A stretch of 63,947 nt of DNA, taken from positions 1 through 63,947 of the forward strand of contig DFIS01000017.1 in the NCBI GenBank assembly GCA_002372175.1. Reading direction: 5' to 3'. Each line of letters starts with the position of its first letter. Positions within the stretch are counted from its first letter, which is position 1. Positions 24,879 to 33,481 of this stretch are shown piece after piece. The notes below the pieces were generated by a model. The model searched no databases. It saw only the letters and a program-made list of their open reading frames with translations, and was not told where the DNA came from. The translations under genes and the position numbers were made by a program. Source of the stretch: Solobacterium sp. UBA3691 (GTDB taxonomy: Bacteria; Bacillota_I; Bacilli_A; Erysipelotrichales; Erysipelotrichaceae).

Positions 24879-24903
24879 GTTTGTTTACCTGTATTTGCGG
24901 TCT

Positions 24904-25752
24904 TTACTTCCTGAGTACCGGTCTCAGCAGGGTCAGGATCACAAAGATGATCAGATCTGCCGCCACGATCGTAGAACCGACCGGTGTTCCCTGGATGATT
25001 GCTGTGACCATGCCGGCCAGCGCACCCAGTACGGAGATAATTGCCGAACAGATGGATACCTTCAGAAAACTGCGGCATACCTGCATCGCGGATATCGCCG
25101 GGAAGATGATCAGCGCAGAGATCAGCAGCGAACCGACAAGATTCATTGCCAGCACAATGATCACTGCGATCACGACAGCGATCATCGTATTGTAAAACGA
25201 AGTGCTGATCCCGGAAGCACGGGCAAAGTCTTCATCAAAAGTTACGGTAAAGATGCGGTTGTAGAAGACGATATAAAGGATCACAACAAGTATGGATAGT
25301 ACCGCACACAGCCACACCTCCCCTTTTGTCAGGGTCAATATCGAAGTAGATCCGAACAATGTACTGCAGACATCCCCGGAGATATTCGGTGAATAAGAGA
25401 ACAGGTTCATCAGCAGATAGCCGAAAGCCAGCGCACTGACCGAGATCATTGCGATCTTGGCATCTCCGTTGATCCGTGTCCGCTTTCCTTCCCGCAGCAG
25501 CAGGATCGCCGCGATCACCGTCACCGGCAGAATAATATACATTTTACTGTCTGTCATGTGCAGCACGGAGGCAACGGCCATGGCACCGAAGGCCACATGT
25601 GAAAGACCGTCACCGATATACGAATACCGTTTAAGCACAAGGACAATACCCAGCAGAGATGAACATAAGGCGATCAGAATGCCGACGATCAGCGCATAGC
25701 GGACAAAAGCATACTGCAGGTATGATGAAAGAAGTGTAAAGAACTCACTCAT
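24904..25752 (-). CDS. Metal ABC transporter permease (ZnuB/TroC family)
   Basis: This 282-residue protein has eight to nine membrane helices. The hallmark segments of the ABC-3 permease family are present: LKRYSYIGDGLSHVAFGAMA near residue 40 and the late LVGSLLISALIIFPA. The family imports Zn or Mn. The start at 25752 overlaps the ATPase stop by eight bases; an extension to 25812 would run deep into the ATPase gene and is rejected. No solute-binding lipoprotein gene is adjacent, so that part must lie elsewhere or be absent. Confidence 0.92.
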   Translation of the reverse strand: MSEFFTLLSSYLQYAFVRYALIVGILIALCSSLLGIVLVLKRYSYIGDGLSHVAFGAMAVASVLHMTDSKMYIILPVTVIAAILLLREGKRTRINGDAKIAMISVSALAFGYLLMNLFSYSPNISGDVCSTLFGSTSILTLTKGEVWLCAVLSILVVILYIVFYNRIFTVTFDEDFARASGISTSFYNTMIAVVIAVIIVLAMNLVGSLLISALIIFPAISAMQVCRSFLKVSICSAIISVLGALAGMVTAIIQGTPVGSTIVAADLIIFVILTLLRPVLRK

Positions 25753-26425
25753 GTGCCTGCTTCCCCCTTTCCGCAAATGCCTTCTTCGTTCCGTAAAAGA
25801 CCGGTTCATCAAAAGACAGGATATGCGTTGCGTATTTCATCGCTGAGTGCAGGTCATGACTGATCATGATGATTGCCATGCCCTCCTTGTTCAGCCTCAG
25901 GATCAGTTCGTACAGATCTGCCGTTGTCTGCGGATCCAGACCTGTTGTCGGCTCATCCATCAGCAGTATATTCGCAGATGCGCAAAGCGCTCTGGCCAGA
26001 AGCACACGCTGCTGCTGACCGCCGGAAAGCTCACTGTAGCTTCTGTCTTTCAGCTGCGTAATGCCAAGACGCTCCATCTCTGCCAGGGCCTGCGCCTTCT
26101 CCCCGGCATTGTAGAAAGGCCGAAGTCCCTTCTTCTTTTCAAAACCTGAGATGACGATCTCGTATGCCGAAGCCGGAAAATCTCTCTGGATATCTGTCTG
26201 CTGCGGCAGATAACCGATCCCGGTATATGCCGATGAACGGATGATCCTGCCGGAAAGCGGCGGAATAATGCCGAGAATCGTTTTCAGCAGTGTCGTTTTT
26301 CCTGATCCGTTTTCGCCGATGATGCACAGATAATCTCCCCTGGATACAGTAAAACCGATCCCGGAGGCAACCGGGATCCTGTCATATCCAAGCGTAAGTT
26401 CTTCACATGTGATATATGGTTCCAC
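25745..26425 (-). CDS. Metal ABC transporter ATP-binding protein (ZnuC/TroB family)
   Basis: This 226-residue ATPase has Walker A GENGSGKTTLL, signature LSGGQQQRVLLARAL, Walker B NILLMDEPTTGLD and the switch histidine in IIMISHDLHSA. It pairs with the overlapping permease gene. The upstream rhomboid gene ends 12 bases before it, so rhomboid, ATPase and permease may share a transcript. The specificity (zinc or manganese) is inferred from the permease family. Confidence 0.92.
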   Translation of the reverse strand: MEPYITCEELTLGYDRIPVASGIGFTVSRGDYLCIIGENGSGKTTLLKTILGIIPPLSGRIIRSSAYTGIGYLPQQTDIQRDFPASAYEIVISGFEKKKGLRPFYNAGEKAQALAEMERLGITQLKDRSYSELSGGQQQRVLLARALCASANILLMDEPTTGLDPQTTADLYELILRLNKEGMAIIMISHDLHSAMKYATHILSFDEPVFYGTKKAFAERGKQAHE

Positions 26426-26437
26426 AGTAATACCTCT

Positions 26438-27004
26438 CTAGAAGATCAGAAACAGGATGATCACACTGAGCACAGCTCCCGTTACAGCACCGCCGGCATG
26501 CCCCAGAAGTGAAATATTCGGCATCATCGAAATGATCGCATTGACGATCACGATACGCAGTACGGAAGATAATACAGCTCTGTTGGCAAGCATGCCGAGT
26601 CTCGCCAGCAGGATGATATATGCGGCCAGAAGACCGTACAGACCGCCGCTGATACCTACAGACACGGTCCTGCTGTCACCGAAACGCACACATGCATAGC
26701 TGCCGCCGATCACCGACCCAAACAGGATCAGCGCAAACCAGCCGCTGCCAAGCCACGGCTCCAGCGCACTGCCGAGATTATATAAAGCATACATGTTCAC
26801 CAGAAAATGATACAGCCGCAGATGAATGAAGCCAACGGTCAGCATCCGCCAGTACTGACCCCTTTTTACCTGTACAGGAATCAGACTGAACATGCTGACC
26901 AGAGGATGGTCCTGAGGCGCCGTCCTCCTTGTCTGCAGATATATGAATACTGCCGCACAGGCAGCGATCGTCGCTAACGTTACAGGATATCTGAATATGT
27001 TCAC
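26438..27004 (-). CDS. Second rhomboid-family intramembrane protease
   Basis: These 188 residues carry six membrane helices and a complete dyad: serine in VGISGGLYGLLAAY and histidine in SLLGHAGGAVTGA. HLRLYHFLVNMYALYNLG is the HxxxHxxxN region. The start codon appears to be GTG at 27004, because AGGAGG sits nine bases upstream; the GTG three codons earlier directly abuts that motif. It precedes the metal ABC genes on the same strand. Confidence 0.85.
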   Translation of the reverse strand: MNIFRYPVTLATIAACAAVFIYLQTRRTAPQDHPLVSMFSLIPVQVKRGQYWRMLTVGFIHLRLYHFLVNMYALYNLGSALEPWLGSGWFALILFGSVIGGSYACVRFGDSRTVSVGISGGLYGLLAAYIILLARLGMLANRAVLSSVLRIVIVNAIISMMPNISLLGHAGGAVTGAVLSVIILFLIF

Positions 27005-27052
27005 GTTATACACCCTCCTGATATGTACTATTGTACAACATCAGGCAAGCCC

Positions 27053-27298
27053 TCAGGGTCTCAGACTCTCAATAAACCATCTGTCCTTCTCCAGAAACAG
27101 ATTTCTCCTCTTGCCCTGGATCAGACAGGTATAACGCATCCCGCATCCGCCAACCGGCGAAGCCCTGCGTTCCTTACTGATCACCTTATCAATCGGATAT
27201 CTCTTTCCGTCTGTCCAGAGCAGAAACTGCGGTACGATCTCCCCGTCCTTTTTCTGCAGAAGTTCAACATCAATATATTTCTTATAAAGATTCATCAT
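27053..27298 (-). CDS. Small conserved protein encoded with DNA polymerase IV
   Basis: This 81-residue basic protein is not recognised by a named domain. It has a conserved look: LYKKYIDVELLQKKDGEIVP, then LWTDGKRYPIDKVI, GGCGMRYTCLIQGKRR and DRWFIES near the end. I recall similar short proteins beside dinB in clostridia. It overlaps the dinB 3' end by 17 bases, so the two are made from one mRNA. The beta-rich pattern fits a small barrel. A helper role for the polymerase is only a suggestion from the gene order. Confidence 0.7.
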   Translation of the reverse strand: MMNLYKKYIDVELLQKKDGEIVPQFLLWTDGKRYPIDKVISKERRASPVGGCGMRYTCLIQGKRRNLFLEKDRWFIESLRP

Positions 27299-28553
27299 TC
27301 ATCCTTCTTCCCGTAAAGTAACCTTCAGGATGGATCATATGCTCTCCCTTCGGATCAAAATCCGTCAGCGCTTCATCCATCTTCGTCACTGCCCGGCAGA
27401 CAGCCCGAAAGCCGTACCTGCCGCGGATCACCTCCAGCGCCTGATCGATACGCATATTCTTTTCATATGCATCGGGATCCTGAAACAGCGACAGCTGGCG
27501 ATGTGACGAACACTGCCGCAGTCCCGATACGGTAATACCAAAAGAGCGCATCGGTATGGAAAAATCATAATTCTGCTGTGTCAGTGATAAAGCTTCCGCA
27601 AAGATGCCGTCACTGACAGCTGTATACTCTGTAAGCCTGCGCTGCCTGCTCATCCACAGAAGATCTGCATTGCGCAGAAAGACCGTGATCACACTGCCTT
27701 CCATCCCCTGCTCGGAAAGCCTCGCCGCCACTGCTTCACTGATGACCCGGATGATCGGCCGCAGGGCTTCGATATCATCGACATCATGGATCATCGTCAC
27801 GGAATTGCCGACCGATTTCACCGCACGGTGCGTCCCGCTGACCTTGACGGGTTCTGCCTCTTCGCCGTTGGCAAACCGGTGCAGCAGCTCGCCGTTACGC
27901 CCCAGATACTCTTTCAGAAGCACTTCCGGACAGACCGCCAGATCACCGATCGTATGAATGCCCAGACTCGCCAGACGCCGCGCCGAAGCCTTGCCTACAT
28001 ACAGCAGATCACTCACTTTGCACGGCCAGACAACCCCTCTGAAATTCTCTCTCGTGATCACCGTCATCCCAAACGGTTTATGCATATCACTGCCGAGTTT
28101 CGCAAAGATCTTGTTCCAGGAAAGCCCGACCGAAACCGTCAGTCCCGTTTCCCGCAATACCGTCTGCTGTATTTCCTGCGCCGTCTTCACGGGATCACCG
28201 AACAATCTGCGCGAAGCCGAGAGATCCACCCACGCCTCATCCAGCCCGAAAGATTCCACCCGGTCACTGTACCGCCGATAAATGTCCTTTACCATTTCCG
28301 TATAGAAAACATAATCCCCGTAGACAGGATGCAGCACCTTCAGCTGCGGACATTTCCTCATGGCTTCGGGTATGCTTTCACCGGTAATGATCCCGCTTGC
28401 TTTGGCAAGATCATTCTTGGCAAGAATAATGCCGTGTCTCTTTTCGGTATCTCCCCCGACAGCCATCGGGATACCCCGCAGATGCGGATCTTTCATCTCT
28501 TCGATCTGTGCATAGCAGTGATCAATATCGGCATGCATGATTACCCGATCCAT
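27282..28553 (-). CDS. dinB: Y-family DNA polymerase IV
   Basis: This 423-residue translesion polymerase bypasses damaged template bases at low fidelity. Catalytic acidic residues are in MHADIDHCYAQIEEM at the start and in SFGLDEAWVDLS near residue 110. The thumb helix-hairpin-helix (YVGKASARRLASLGIHTIGD) and a little-finger domain follow. The start at 28553 follows AAAGGAAAG; an upstream extension is rejected since it crosses the promoter. TTGAAA, 17 bases and TATAAT drive it, facing the LexA-like gene. Confidence 0.95.
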   Translation of the reverse strand: MDRVIMHADIDHCYAQIEEMKDPHLRGIPMAVGGDTEKRHGIILAKNDLAKASGIITGESIPEAMRKCPQLKVLHPVYGDYVFYTEMVKDIYRRYSDRVESFGLDEAWVDLSASRRLFGDPVKTAQEIQQTVLRETGLTVSVGLSWNKIFAKLGSDMHKPFGMTVITRENFRGVVWPCKVSDLLYVGKASARRLASLGIHTIGDLAVCPEVLLKEYLGRNGELLHRFANGEEAEPVKVSGTHRAVKSVGNSVTMIHDVDDIEALRPIIRVISEAVAARLSEQGMEGSVITVFLRNADLLWMSRQRRLTEYTAVSDGIFAEALSLTQQNYDFSIPMRSFGITVSGLRQCSSHRQLSLFQDPDAYEKNMRIDQALEVIRGRYGFRAVCRAVTKMDEALTDFDPKGEHMIHPEGYFTGRRMNDESL

Positions 28554-28575
28554 ACAAAGCTTTCCTTTCAAGCGA

Positions 28576-28604
28576 ATTATATGCCACATAGTCGCGCATT
28601 TCAA
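28576..28604 (-). promoter_or_regulatory. Promoter of dinB
   Basis: On the minus strand TTGAAA (28599-28604), a 17-base spacer and TATAAT (28576-28581), a near-ideal promoter. It lies beside the inverted repeat at 28613-28629, so the divergent repressor can plausibly control it. Confidence 0.8.
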
Positions 28605-28612
28605 CATATTAT

Positions 28613-28629
28613 GCAACATTTTATGTTGC
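28613..28629. promoter_or_regulatory. Perfect inverted repeat in the dinB/LexA-like divergent promoter
   Basis: GCAACAT and ATGTTGC are separated by TTT. The site is upstream of both -35 boxes. A second element, GTCGCnCAT, occurs twice in the same spacer (28591-28599 and 28643-28651), the second copy between the -35 and -10 of the repressor gene. These are the candidate operators of the LexA-like protein. Confidence 0.6.
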
Positions 28630-28632
28630 TGT

Positions 28633-28661
28633 TTTACAAATTGTCGCACATCATATATACT
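28633..28661 (+). promoter_or_regulatory. Promoter of the LexA-like gene, predicted leaderless
   Basis: TTTACA (28633-28638), a 17-base spacer and TATACT (28656-28661). Exactly six bases separate the -10 from ATG 28668, so transcription should begin on the start codon. No ribosome-binding site is present. Confidence 0.75.
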
Positions 28662-28667
28662 GTAAAT

Positions 28668-29261
28668 ATGGAACTGAAAGATATTATCAAGGAATACAAA
28701 GAACGTACAGGGGTACGGGACAGTGAGATCGCCCGGCGTATGAATGTTTCCCGTTCGACAGCTACCCGCTGGAGCAGCGGCGAGATCAAACGCGTAAACA
28801 AGGAGACGCTGGACCGGCTCAGCAGTATGATCGGATACAATATTGAACCTGTCCTGAAAGGGATGGATATCTCGATCAAACTGCCGATCCTCGGTTATGC
28901 CAAGGCCGGCTATGATCTCTTTGCGGAAGAGAATTATCTCGGTGAAGAAGAAACTTCACTGGAAGACAGGAAGAACGGAGATTATTATTTAAAGGTCAGC
29001 GGTGATTCGATGAAAGGTGTCGGCATCGTTGACGGTTCGCTGGTGCTTGTCAGACAGTGCAGCACCGTAAACAGCGGTGAGATCGGTGTGATCCTCATCG
29101 GTGATGAAGTAACGATCAAACGTGTGATAAGAAAGGACAAGGTACTGATCCTGGAAGCTGCCAATCCGGATGTCGAATCAAGGTATTTCTCGGCCAAAGA
29201 GATCCGTGAATATCCGGTGCAGATCATCGGCAGGGTCATTTCGTGCAAAACATATTTCTGA
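28668..29261 (+). CDS. LexA-like self-cleaving transcriptional repressor (XRE + S24 peptidase)
   Basis: These 197 residues have an N-terminal XRE helix-turn-helix (SEIARRMNVSRSTATRWSSG, 19-38) and a C-terminal S24 serine-peptidase domain. The cleavage site is Ala80-Gly81 in GYAKAGYD, with nucleophile Ser114 in SGDSMKG and Lys151 in VTIKRV. Proteins of this type repress damage-inducible genes until RecA* triggers self-cleavage. It faces dinB across symmetric sites, so control of dinB and of itself is likely. An XRE rather than a LexA winged helix sets it apart from classical LexA. queA follows after two bases. Confidence 0.9.
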   Translation: MELKDIIKEYKERTGVRDSEIARRMNVSRSTATRWSSGEIKRVNKETLDRLSSMIGYNIEPVLKGMDISIKLPILGYAKAGYDLFAEENYLGEEETSLEDRKNGDYYLKVSGDSMKGVGIVDGSLVLVRQCSTVNSGEIGVILIGDEVTIKRVIRKDKVLILEAANPDVESRYFSAKEIREYPVQIIGRVISCKTYF

Positions 29262-29263
29262 TT

Positions 29264-30298
29264 ATGATCAAGACAAGTGATTTCGACTATGAACTTCCGC
29301 AGGAGCTGATCGCCCAGACGCCCCTGAAGGACCGCAAGACCAGCCGGATGATGGTCCTGCACAAAAACAGCGGTGCTTTTGAGCATCGGCATTTTTATGA
29401 TATTTACGAGTATGTCAAACCGGGAGATGTGCTGATCCGCAACAATACCCGTGTTATCCCCGCCCGTCTGTTCGGCACAAAGGAAGAGACCGGTGCCCAC
29501 GTGGAAGTCCTTCTGCTCAGACAGCATGAAGATGATATCTGGGAGTGCCTTGTCGGCAATGCCCGCACCGTGAAGATCGGTACGGTTGTATCCTTCGGTG
29601 ACGGATCCCTGAAGGCGAAATGTCTCGAGATCGGTGAAAAAGGTATCCGCAGGATGCAGATGATCTACGACGGTATCTTTACGGAGATCCTGGAGAAGCT
29701 GGGAACGGTTCCCCTGCCCCCGTATATCCGGGAGAAACTGGATGATCCCGAACGTTATCAGACCGTCTATGCAAAAGTCGAAGGAAGTGCTGCCGCCCCG
29801 ACTGCCGGACTGCACTTTACACCGGAAGTCTTCAGAAAACTGGAGGAAATGGGTGTGATCGTCAAGGATGTTACCCTGCATGTCGGACTTGGTACATTCC
29901 GGCCGATGGATACCGAGAATGTCGAGGAACATGTCATGCATGAAGAAGTCTACTTCATGTCCAAAGATACTGCAGATGCGCTGAATCTTGCCAAGAAGGA
30001 AGGCCGCAGGATCATCGCTGTCGGCACGACCTCCGTACGTACACTGGAATCGGTATGGAACCGTTTCGGAGAATTCCGGGAGTGTTCAGGAGAGACCAGA
30101 CTGTTTATCTATCCGGGATATGAATGGCATACCATCGACTGCATGTTAACGAATTTCCATCTGCCTAAATCCACATTGCTGATGATGATCTCCTCCTTTG
30201 CCGGTCAGGAGAATGTCTTCAGAGCCTATGAGGAAGCCATCCGTGAGAAGTATCGTTTCTTCTCCTTCGGTGACTGCATGTTTATTACCAATGAATGA
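29264..30298 (+). CDS. queA: S-adenosylmethionine:tRNA ribosyltransferase-isomerase QueA
   Basis: This 344-residue enzyme transfers the ribose of SAM to 7-aminomethyl-7-deazaguanine in tRNA to form epoxyqueuosine. The family pattern is complete: SDFDYELPQELIAQTPL at the start, NNTRVIPARLFG, AAPTAGLHFT, HVGLGTFRPM and MLTNFHLPKSTLLMM near the end. ATG 29264 lies two bases after the LexA-like stop, so it depends on that gene's promoter or read-through. It overlaps queH by eight bases. Confidence 0.96.
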   Translation: MIKTSDFDYELPQELIAQTPLKDRKTSRMMVLHKNSGAFEHRHFYDIYEYVKPGDVLIRNNTRVIPARLFGTKEETGAHVEVLLLRQHEDDIWECLVGNARTVKIGTVVSFGDGSLKAKCLEIGEKGIRRMQMIYDGIFTEILEKLGTVPLPPYIREKLDDPERYQTVYAKVEGSAAAPTAGLHFTPEVFRKLEEMGVIVKDVTLHVGLGTFRPMDTENVEEHVMHEEVYFMSKDTADALNLAKKEGRRIIAVGTTSVRTLESVWNRFGEFRECSGETRLFIYPGYEWHTIDCMLTNFHLPKSTLLMMISSFAGQENVFRAYEEAIREKYRFFSFGDCMFITNE

Positions 30299-30965
30299 CA
30301 AGGAAGAATATCTGAACTACCTCAGGCAGCGTAAAAGCTCTGAGAAAACCAACTATTATCTGGCGGGAGAAAAGGAACTGCAGAAGATCCGCAGTGAATA
30401 TACAGACAGACGTCCCCGCCTGCTTTTGCATGCCTGCTGTGCTGTATGTGCCGGCTGGCCTCTGGAGTATCTCAGCGAGACCTTCGATATCACGATCTAC
30501 TACGGCAACTCCAACATCTGGCCTGCGGAAGAATACGAACACCGGCTGTCAGAACTGAAAAGACTTGTGCATGAAGCCTGGAATGACCGTATCGATATCG
30601 TTGTCCCTGCCTATGACAATGAAGCCTTCAACCGCATACTGGAACCGCGCAAAGATGATCCCGAGGGCTGGAAACGCTGTTTCCTGTGCTATGAGGCAAG
30701 ACTGGATGAAGCCTGTGCCTATGCCGATGAACATGACTATGACTACTTTACAACCGTCATGACGGTATCACGGCAGAAGAACAGCCAGAAGATCAACGAG
30801 ATCGGCAAGGCACTGGATACCAAATATCCGCATGTGCACTACTTCTTCTCCGACTTCAAAAAGAAAAACGGCCATATCCGCCGCAATGAGATCATTGCCG
30901 AATACAGCCTGTACAACCAGCAGTACTGCGGTTGTATGTACTCCTATCGTCCTGATCAGGACTGA
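30291..30965 (+). CDS. queH: Epoxyqueuosine reductase QueH
   Basis: This 224-residue protein of the former DUF208 family reduces epoxyqueuosine to queuosine in tRNA, replacing the unrelated QueG. The Fe-S and metal cysteines are present: LLHACCAVCAGW near 48-58, RCFLCYEARL near 135, and YCGCMYS at the end. The start at 30291 overlaps queA, giving translational coupling of consecutive steps of one pathway. No queC, D, E or F is in the window. Confidence 0.95.
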   Translation: MNDKEEYLNYLRQRKSSEKTNYYLAGEKELQKIRSEYTDRRPRLLLHACCAVCAGWPLEYLSETFDITIYYGNSNIWPAEEYEHRLSELKRLVHEAWNDRIDIVVPAYDNEAFNRILEPRKDDPEGWKRCFLCYEARLDEACAYADEHDYDYFTTVMTVSRQKNSQKINEIGKALDTKYPHVHYFFSDFKKKNGHIRRNEIIAEYSLYNQQYCGCMYSYRPDQD

Positions 30966-30972
30966 TAAGAGA

Positions 30973-31770
30973 TTACTTTGTTTCCGCGATCACCCTGGCC
31001 GCAGGAGCCTTGATACCGGCTTCTCCGAGTGCCATGGTGATCTTTTCATTTAAGCCGAAATAGACATCCCAGTAATCCGCGGAGTTGACCCACGCTCTGA
31101 CCGTGAATTCCATCTTCTCGTTTGTGCCGCCGCTGAGCTTTGCAAACGGTGCCGGTTCCTGCAGGACTCTGTCATCATGTGCCATTACATCAAGCATGAT
31201 ACCGGTGACCTTATCAATATCTTCGCCCTTGGCCGTGCCGAAGGTCAGATCCACACGTCTTGTCTCCTCTTTGGAGAAATTTGTTACATTGGTGTTCATC
31301 AGGGATCCGTTCGGGATCGTGATCGTCCGGTTGTCGACCGTCTTCAGTACGGTATAGAAAGGCGTGATCTCACTGACGGTTCCTTCCGCTCCGGCTGCCG
31401 ATACATAGTTGCCGACACTGAACGGACGGAAGATCATTAACATGATACCGCCGGCAAAGTTGCTCAGCGAGCCCTGCATGGCCATGCCGACCGCAACGCC
31501 TGCAGAAGCCAGAACCGTGATCACGGACGCCATCGGGATACCGAGAACACCGATGATCGTTACTGCCAGAATGACATAGAGGATCACCCTTGCAAGACTC
31601 ATTACAAACGACTGTACAGTCGTATCCAGGGTCGTGACAGCCTTGGCGCTTTTCAGAATATTCAGTAACTTTCCGATGATCCACTTACCCACGATATACG
31701 CAACCAGGGCAATGAGGATCTTGACGACAGCATTGACGATAACACTTGAAAGAGCAGCTAATGTAATCAT
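30973..31770 (-). CDS. Small-conductance mechanosensitive channel (MscS family)
   Basis: This 265-residue channel opens when the membrane is stretched and releases solutes on osmotic downshock. Two N-terminal helices are followed by the pore helix GVAVGMAMQGSLSNFAGG (about 91-108) with the usual Gly/Ala pattern. The beta domain (GNYVSAAGAEGTVSEI, TIPNGSLMNTNVTNFS) and the alpha/beta C-terminus come next. Its start is four bases downstream of the SDR stop, so it belongs to the TetR-led unit. Confidence 0.93.
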   Translation of the reverse strand: MITLAALSSVIVNAVVKILIALVAYIVGKWIIGKLLNILKSAKAVTTLDTTVQSFVMSLARVILYVILAVTIIGVLGIPMASVITVLASAGVAVGMAMQGSLSNFAGGIMLMIFRPFSVGNYVSAAGAEGTVSEITPFYTVLKTVDNRTITIPNGSLMNTNVTNFSKEETRRVDLTFGTAKGEDIDKVTGIMLDVMAHDDRVLQEPAPFAKLSGGTNEKMEFTVRAWVNSADYWDVYFGLNEKITMALGEAGIKAPAARVIAETK

Positions 31771-31774
31771 ATTA

Positions 31775-32527
31775 TTACCTCCATGATCTTTTCTTTAACT
31801 GCGCCAGGATCGGCATTTTCAGCGGTGCCGGAATGATCCTGAGTATATTATTTATTATACCAGCGATGATCACCGGACGTGAACTGTTTCTGCGCCGGTA
31901 GAGATAGGATGCGGCTTCTTCGGCAGTCATGTAGAGAGGCGGCAGTTTCCCCTTCGATTTGTCGTAGAAAGCCGTATCTACAGGACCCGGACAGTAGGCA
32001 ATGACCCGGACGCCGAAGGGTCTGGCTTCATAATTGACAGCCTGCGAATAGCTGACGACAAAAGACTTGGACGCATAGTATGAGGCAATATACGGTCCCG
32101 GCTGAAAAGCTCCGGTAGAAGCGATATTGATCACGGTTCCGCTTCTTCTTTCGATCATCTCCGGCAGATACATGTGGCAGAGATCCACAACAGCTTCATC
32201 ATTCAGCCTGATCAGACGCCTGTCATTTTCCGGATCCGTTTCCCAGCTGACACCCGCAAAACCGATCCCGGCATTGTTGATCAGCGTATCCACGGTAATC
32301 CCGGCATTCTTTATCTCTTCATACAGTTTCCGGCGTTCTTCCGGCACCGTAAGATCGGCACTGACCGCAAAGATCTTCGTTCCGTATGTCTTTTCCAGCT
32401 CTTCCCTGACCAACGACAAACGGATGGGATCCCTCGCTGTCATGACAACGTGATGCCCATCCCTGAGATATTCTCTTGTCAGAGCCAGTCCGATACCTTC
32501 GGAACTGCCTGTGATCAGTACGCTCAT
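31775..32527 (-). CDS. Short-chain dehydrogenase/reductase
   Basis: This 250-residue SDR has the NAD(P) loop TGSSEGIGLALTREY, NNAGIGF, and the catalytic Ser (INIAST) and Tyr-x3-Lys (SYYASKSF). The C-terminal tail after residue 215 is basic and hydrophobic (IINNILRIIPAPLKMPILAQ), possibly membrane-associated. The substrate is unknown; the closest style is the DltE/YqjQ group. It lies in a leftward cluster: tetR, coiled-coil gene, SDR, MscS. Confidence 0.88.
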   Translation of the reverse strand: MSVLITGSSEGIGLALTREYLRDGHHVVMTARDPIRLSLVREELEKTYGTKIFAVSADLTVPEERRKLYEEIKNAGITVDTLINNAGIGFAGVSWETDPENDRRLIRLNDEAVVDLCHMYLPEMIERRSGTVINIASTGAFQPGPYIASYYASKSFVVSYSQAVNYEARPFGVRVIAYCPGPVDTAFYDKSKGKLPPLYMTAEEAASYLYRRRNSSRPVIIAGIINNILRIIPAPLKMPILAQLKKRSWR

Positions 32528-32545
32528 ATTACTATGATCGTACCA

Positions 32546-32893
32546 TTACTGTGCTTTTTTGTCTTCGGTTTCCGGTTCCAGTTCAGCCAGCTGCTGCTTT
32601 AACAGTTCGATCACCTTGCGGTTGGAACGCAGCAGGTCGATCACATCTTTGATATGATCCATGGACTTGCCCTCTTCGATATTCTCGAAGTATGCCTGTC
32701 CGATACGTTCATATGCCTTGGATATCTGACGCTGATGCTGACCGATCTGTGAGCGCAGCTCGATCTTTCTGCGTTCCTTCTGGAATATCTCGGTAAACTC
32801 TCTTGTATTATCTGTGATCGTTCTCGCTGTTTTATCGACCTGCTCGTTGATCAGCTTTCTGATCTCCTCTACATATTTGTTGAATTCTGACAT
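32546..32893 (-). CDS. Coiled-coil protein of unknown function
   Basis: These 115 residues are almost wholly charged helix: KYVEEIRKLINEQVDKTART at the start, then KERRKIELRSQIGQHQRQIS and IDLLRSNRKVIELLKQQLAE. The spacing of hydrophobics suggests a long coiled coil. No membrane segment or known motif is seen. The gene is four bases from tetR and probably its co-regulated partner. Confidence 0.75.
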   Translation of the reverse strand: MSEFNKYVEEIRKLINEQVDKTARTITDNTREFTEIFQKERRKIELRSQIGQHQRQISKAYERIGQAYFENIEEGKSMDHIKDVIDLLRSNRKVIELLKQQLAELEPETEDKKAQ

Positions 32894-32897
32894 GACT

Positions 32898-33464
32898 TTA
32901 CTCCTTCCTGTATTTTCTGATCACTTCCATGATCATCTGTTTGATCTCATTCAGATCACTTTCACTGCTGTTGATAATATCGGCGATCCCGCTGATGATC
33001 ATATCCGCATAGTACTTCGGGTAACGGATATCCAGACGGCTCTTTTCATTGCCCTCCCGGAACAGATCTTCAAGCAGTGCCGACGCGGTTGCCTTGGCCT
33101 CATCGATCGTTCTGGCGGTAAGGATCGTCAGATCGATATCTTCGTTTTCTCCGTGCAGTTCGCCCCACATGTTGCGGAAGGAGACGATCACATCCTCGAT
33201 AAACCGTTCAAGTCTCTCTTCGTAGTCATCATTCTGCAGCGCTCTTTCCAGCGACCTGCGGAAGGAACTGTTATATTTGTCGGAGATTGCATCGATTACA
33301 TCATCCTTGGACTTAAAGTAGTAGTAGAACAGGCCCTTGGCAACGTCCATTTCCTTAACGATAGCGTTGATCGTTGTATCTACGATACCGTTTTCCTTGA
33401 ATAACCTTTCGGCAGCGTCAACGAATTCTTCCCGTCTCTCTGCCGTGTCCTTATTCTCACGCAT
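32898..33464 (-). CDS. TetR-family transcriptional regulator
   Basis: This 188-residue repressor has an N-terminal TetR helix-turn-helix (EFVDAAERLFKENG, then DTTINAIVKEMDVAKGLFYY, about 14-52) and a variable ligand domain. GGAGGTGA precedes the ATG. Its promoter has TTGACC, 17 bases and TATAGT, and the -35 is covered by a perfect palindrome, so it probably represses itself and the downstream coiled-coil, SDR and MscS genes, and perhaps the divergent rlmA. The ligand is unknown. Confidence 0.92.
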   Translation of the reverse strand: MRENKDTAERREEFVDAAERLFKENGIVDTTINAIVKEMDVAKGLFYYYFKSKDDVIDAISDKYNSSFRRSLERALQNDDYEERLERFIEDVIVSFRNMWGELHGENEDIDLTILTARTIDEAKATASALLEDLFREGNEKSRLDIRYPKYYADMIISGIADIINSSESDLNEIKQMIMEVIRKYRKE

Positions 33465-33481
33465 GCTTCACCTCCGTCTCT

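Noticed and set aside
30198..30290. An extended N-terminus for QueH starting inside queA
   Set aside because: The queH family starts near the ATG at 30291, which overlaps the queA stop in the usual way for coupled genes.
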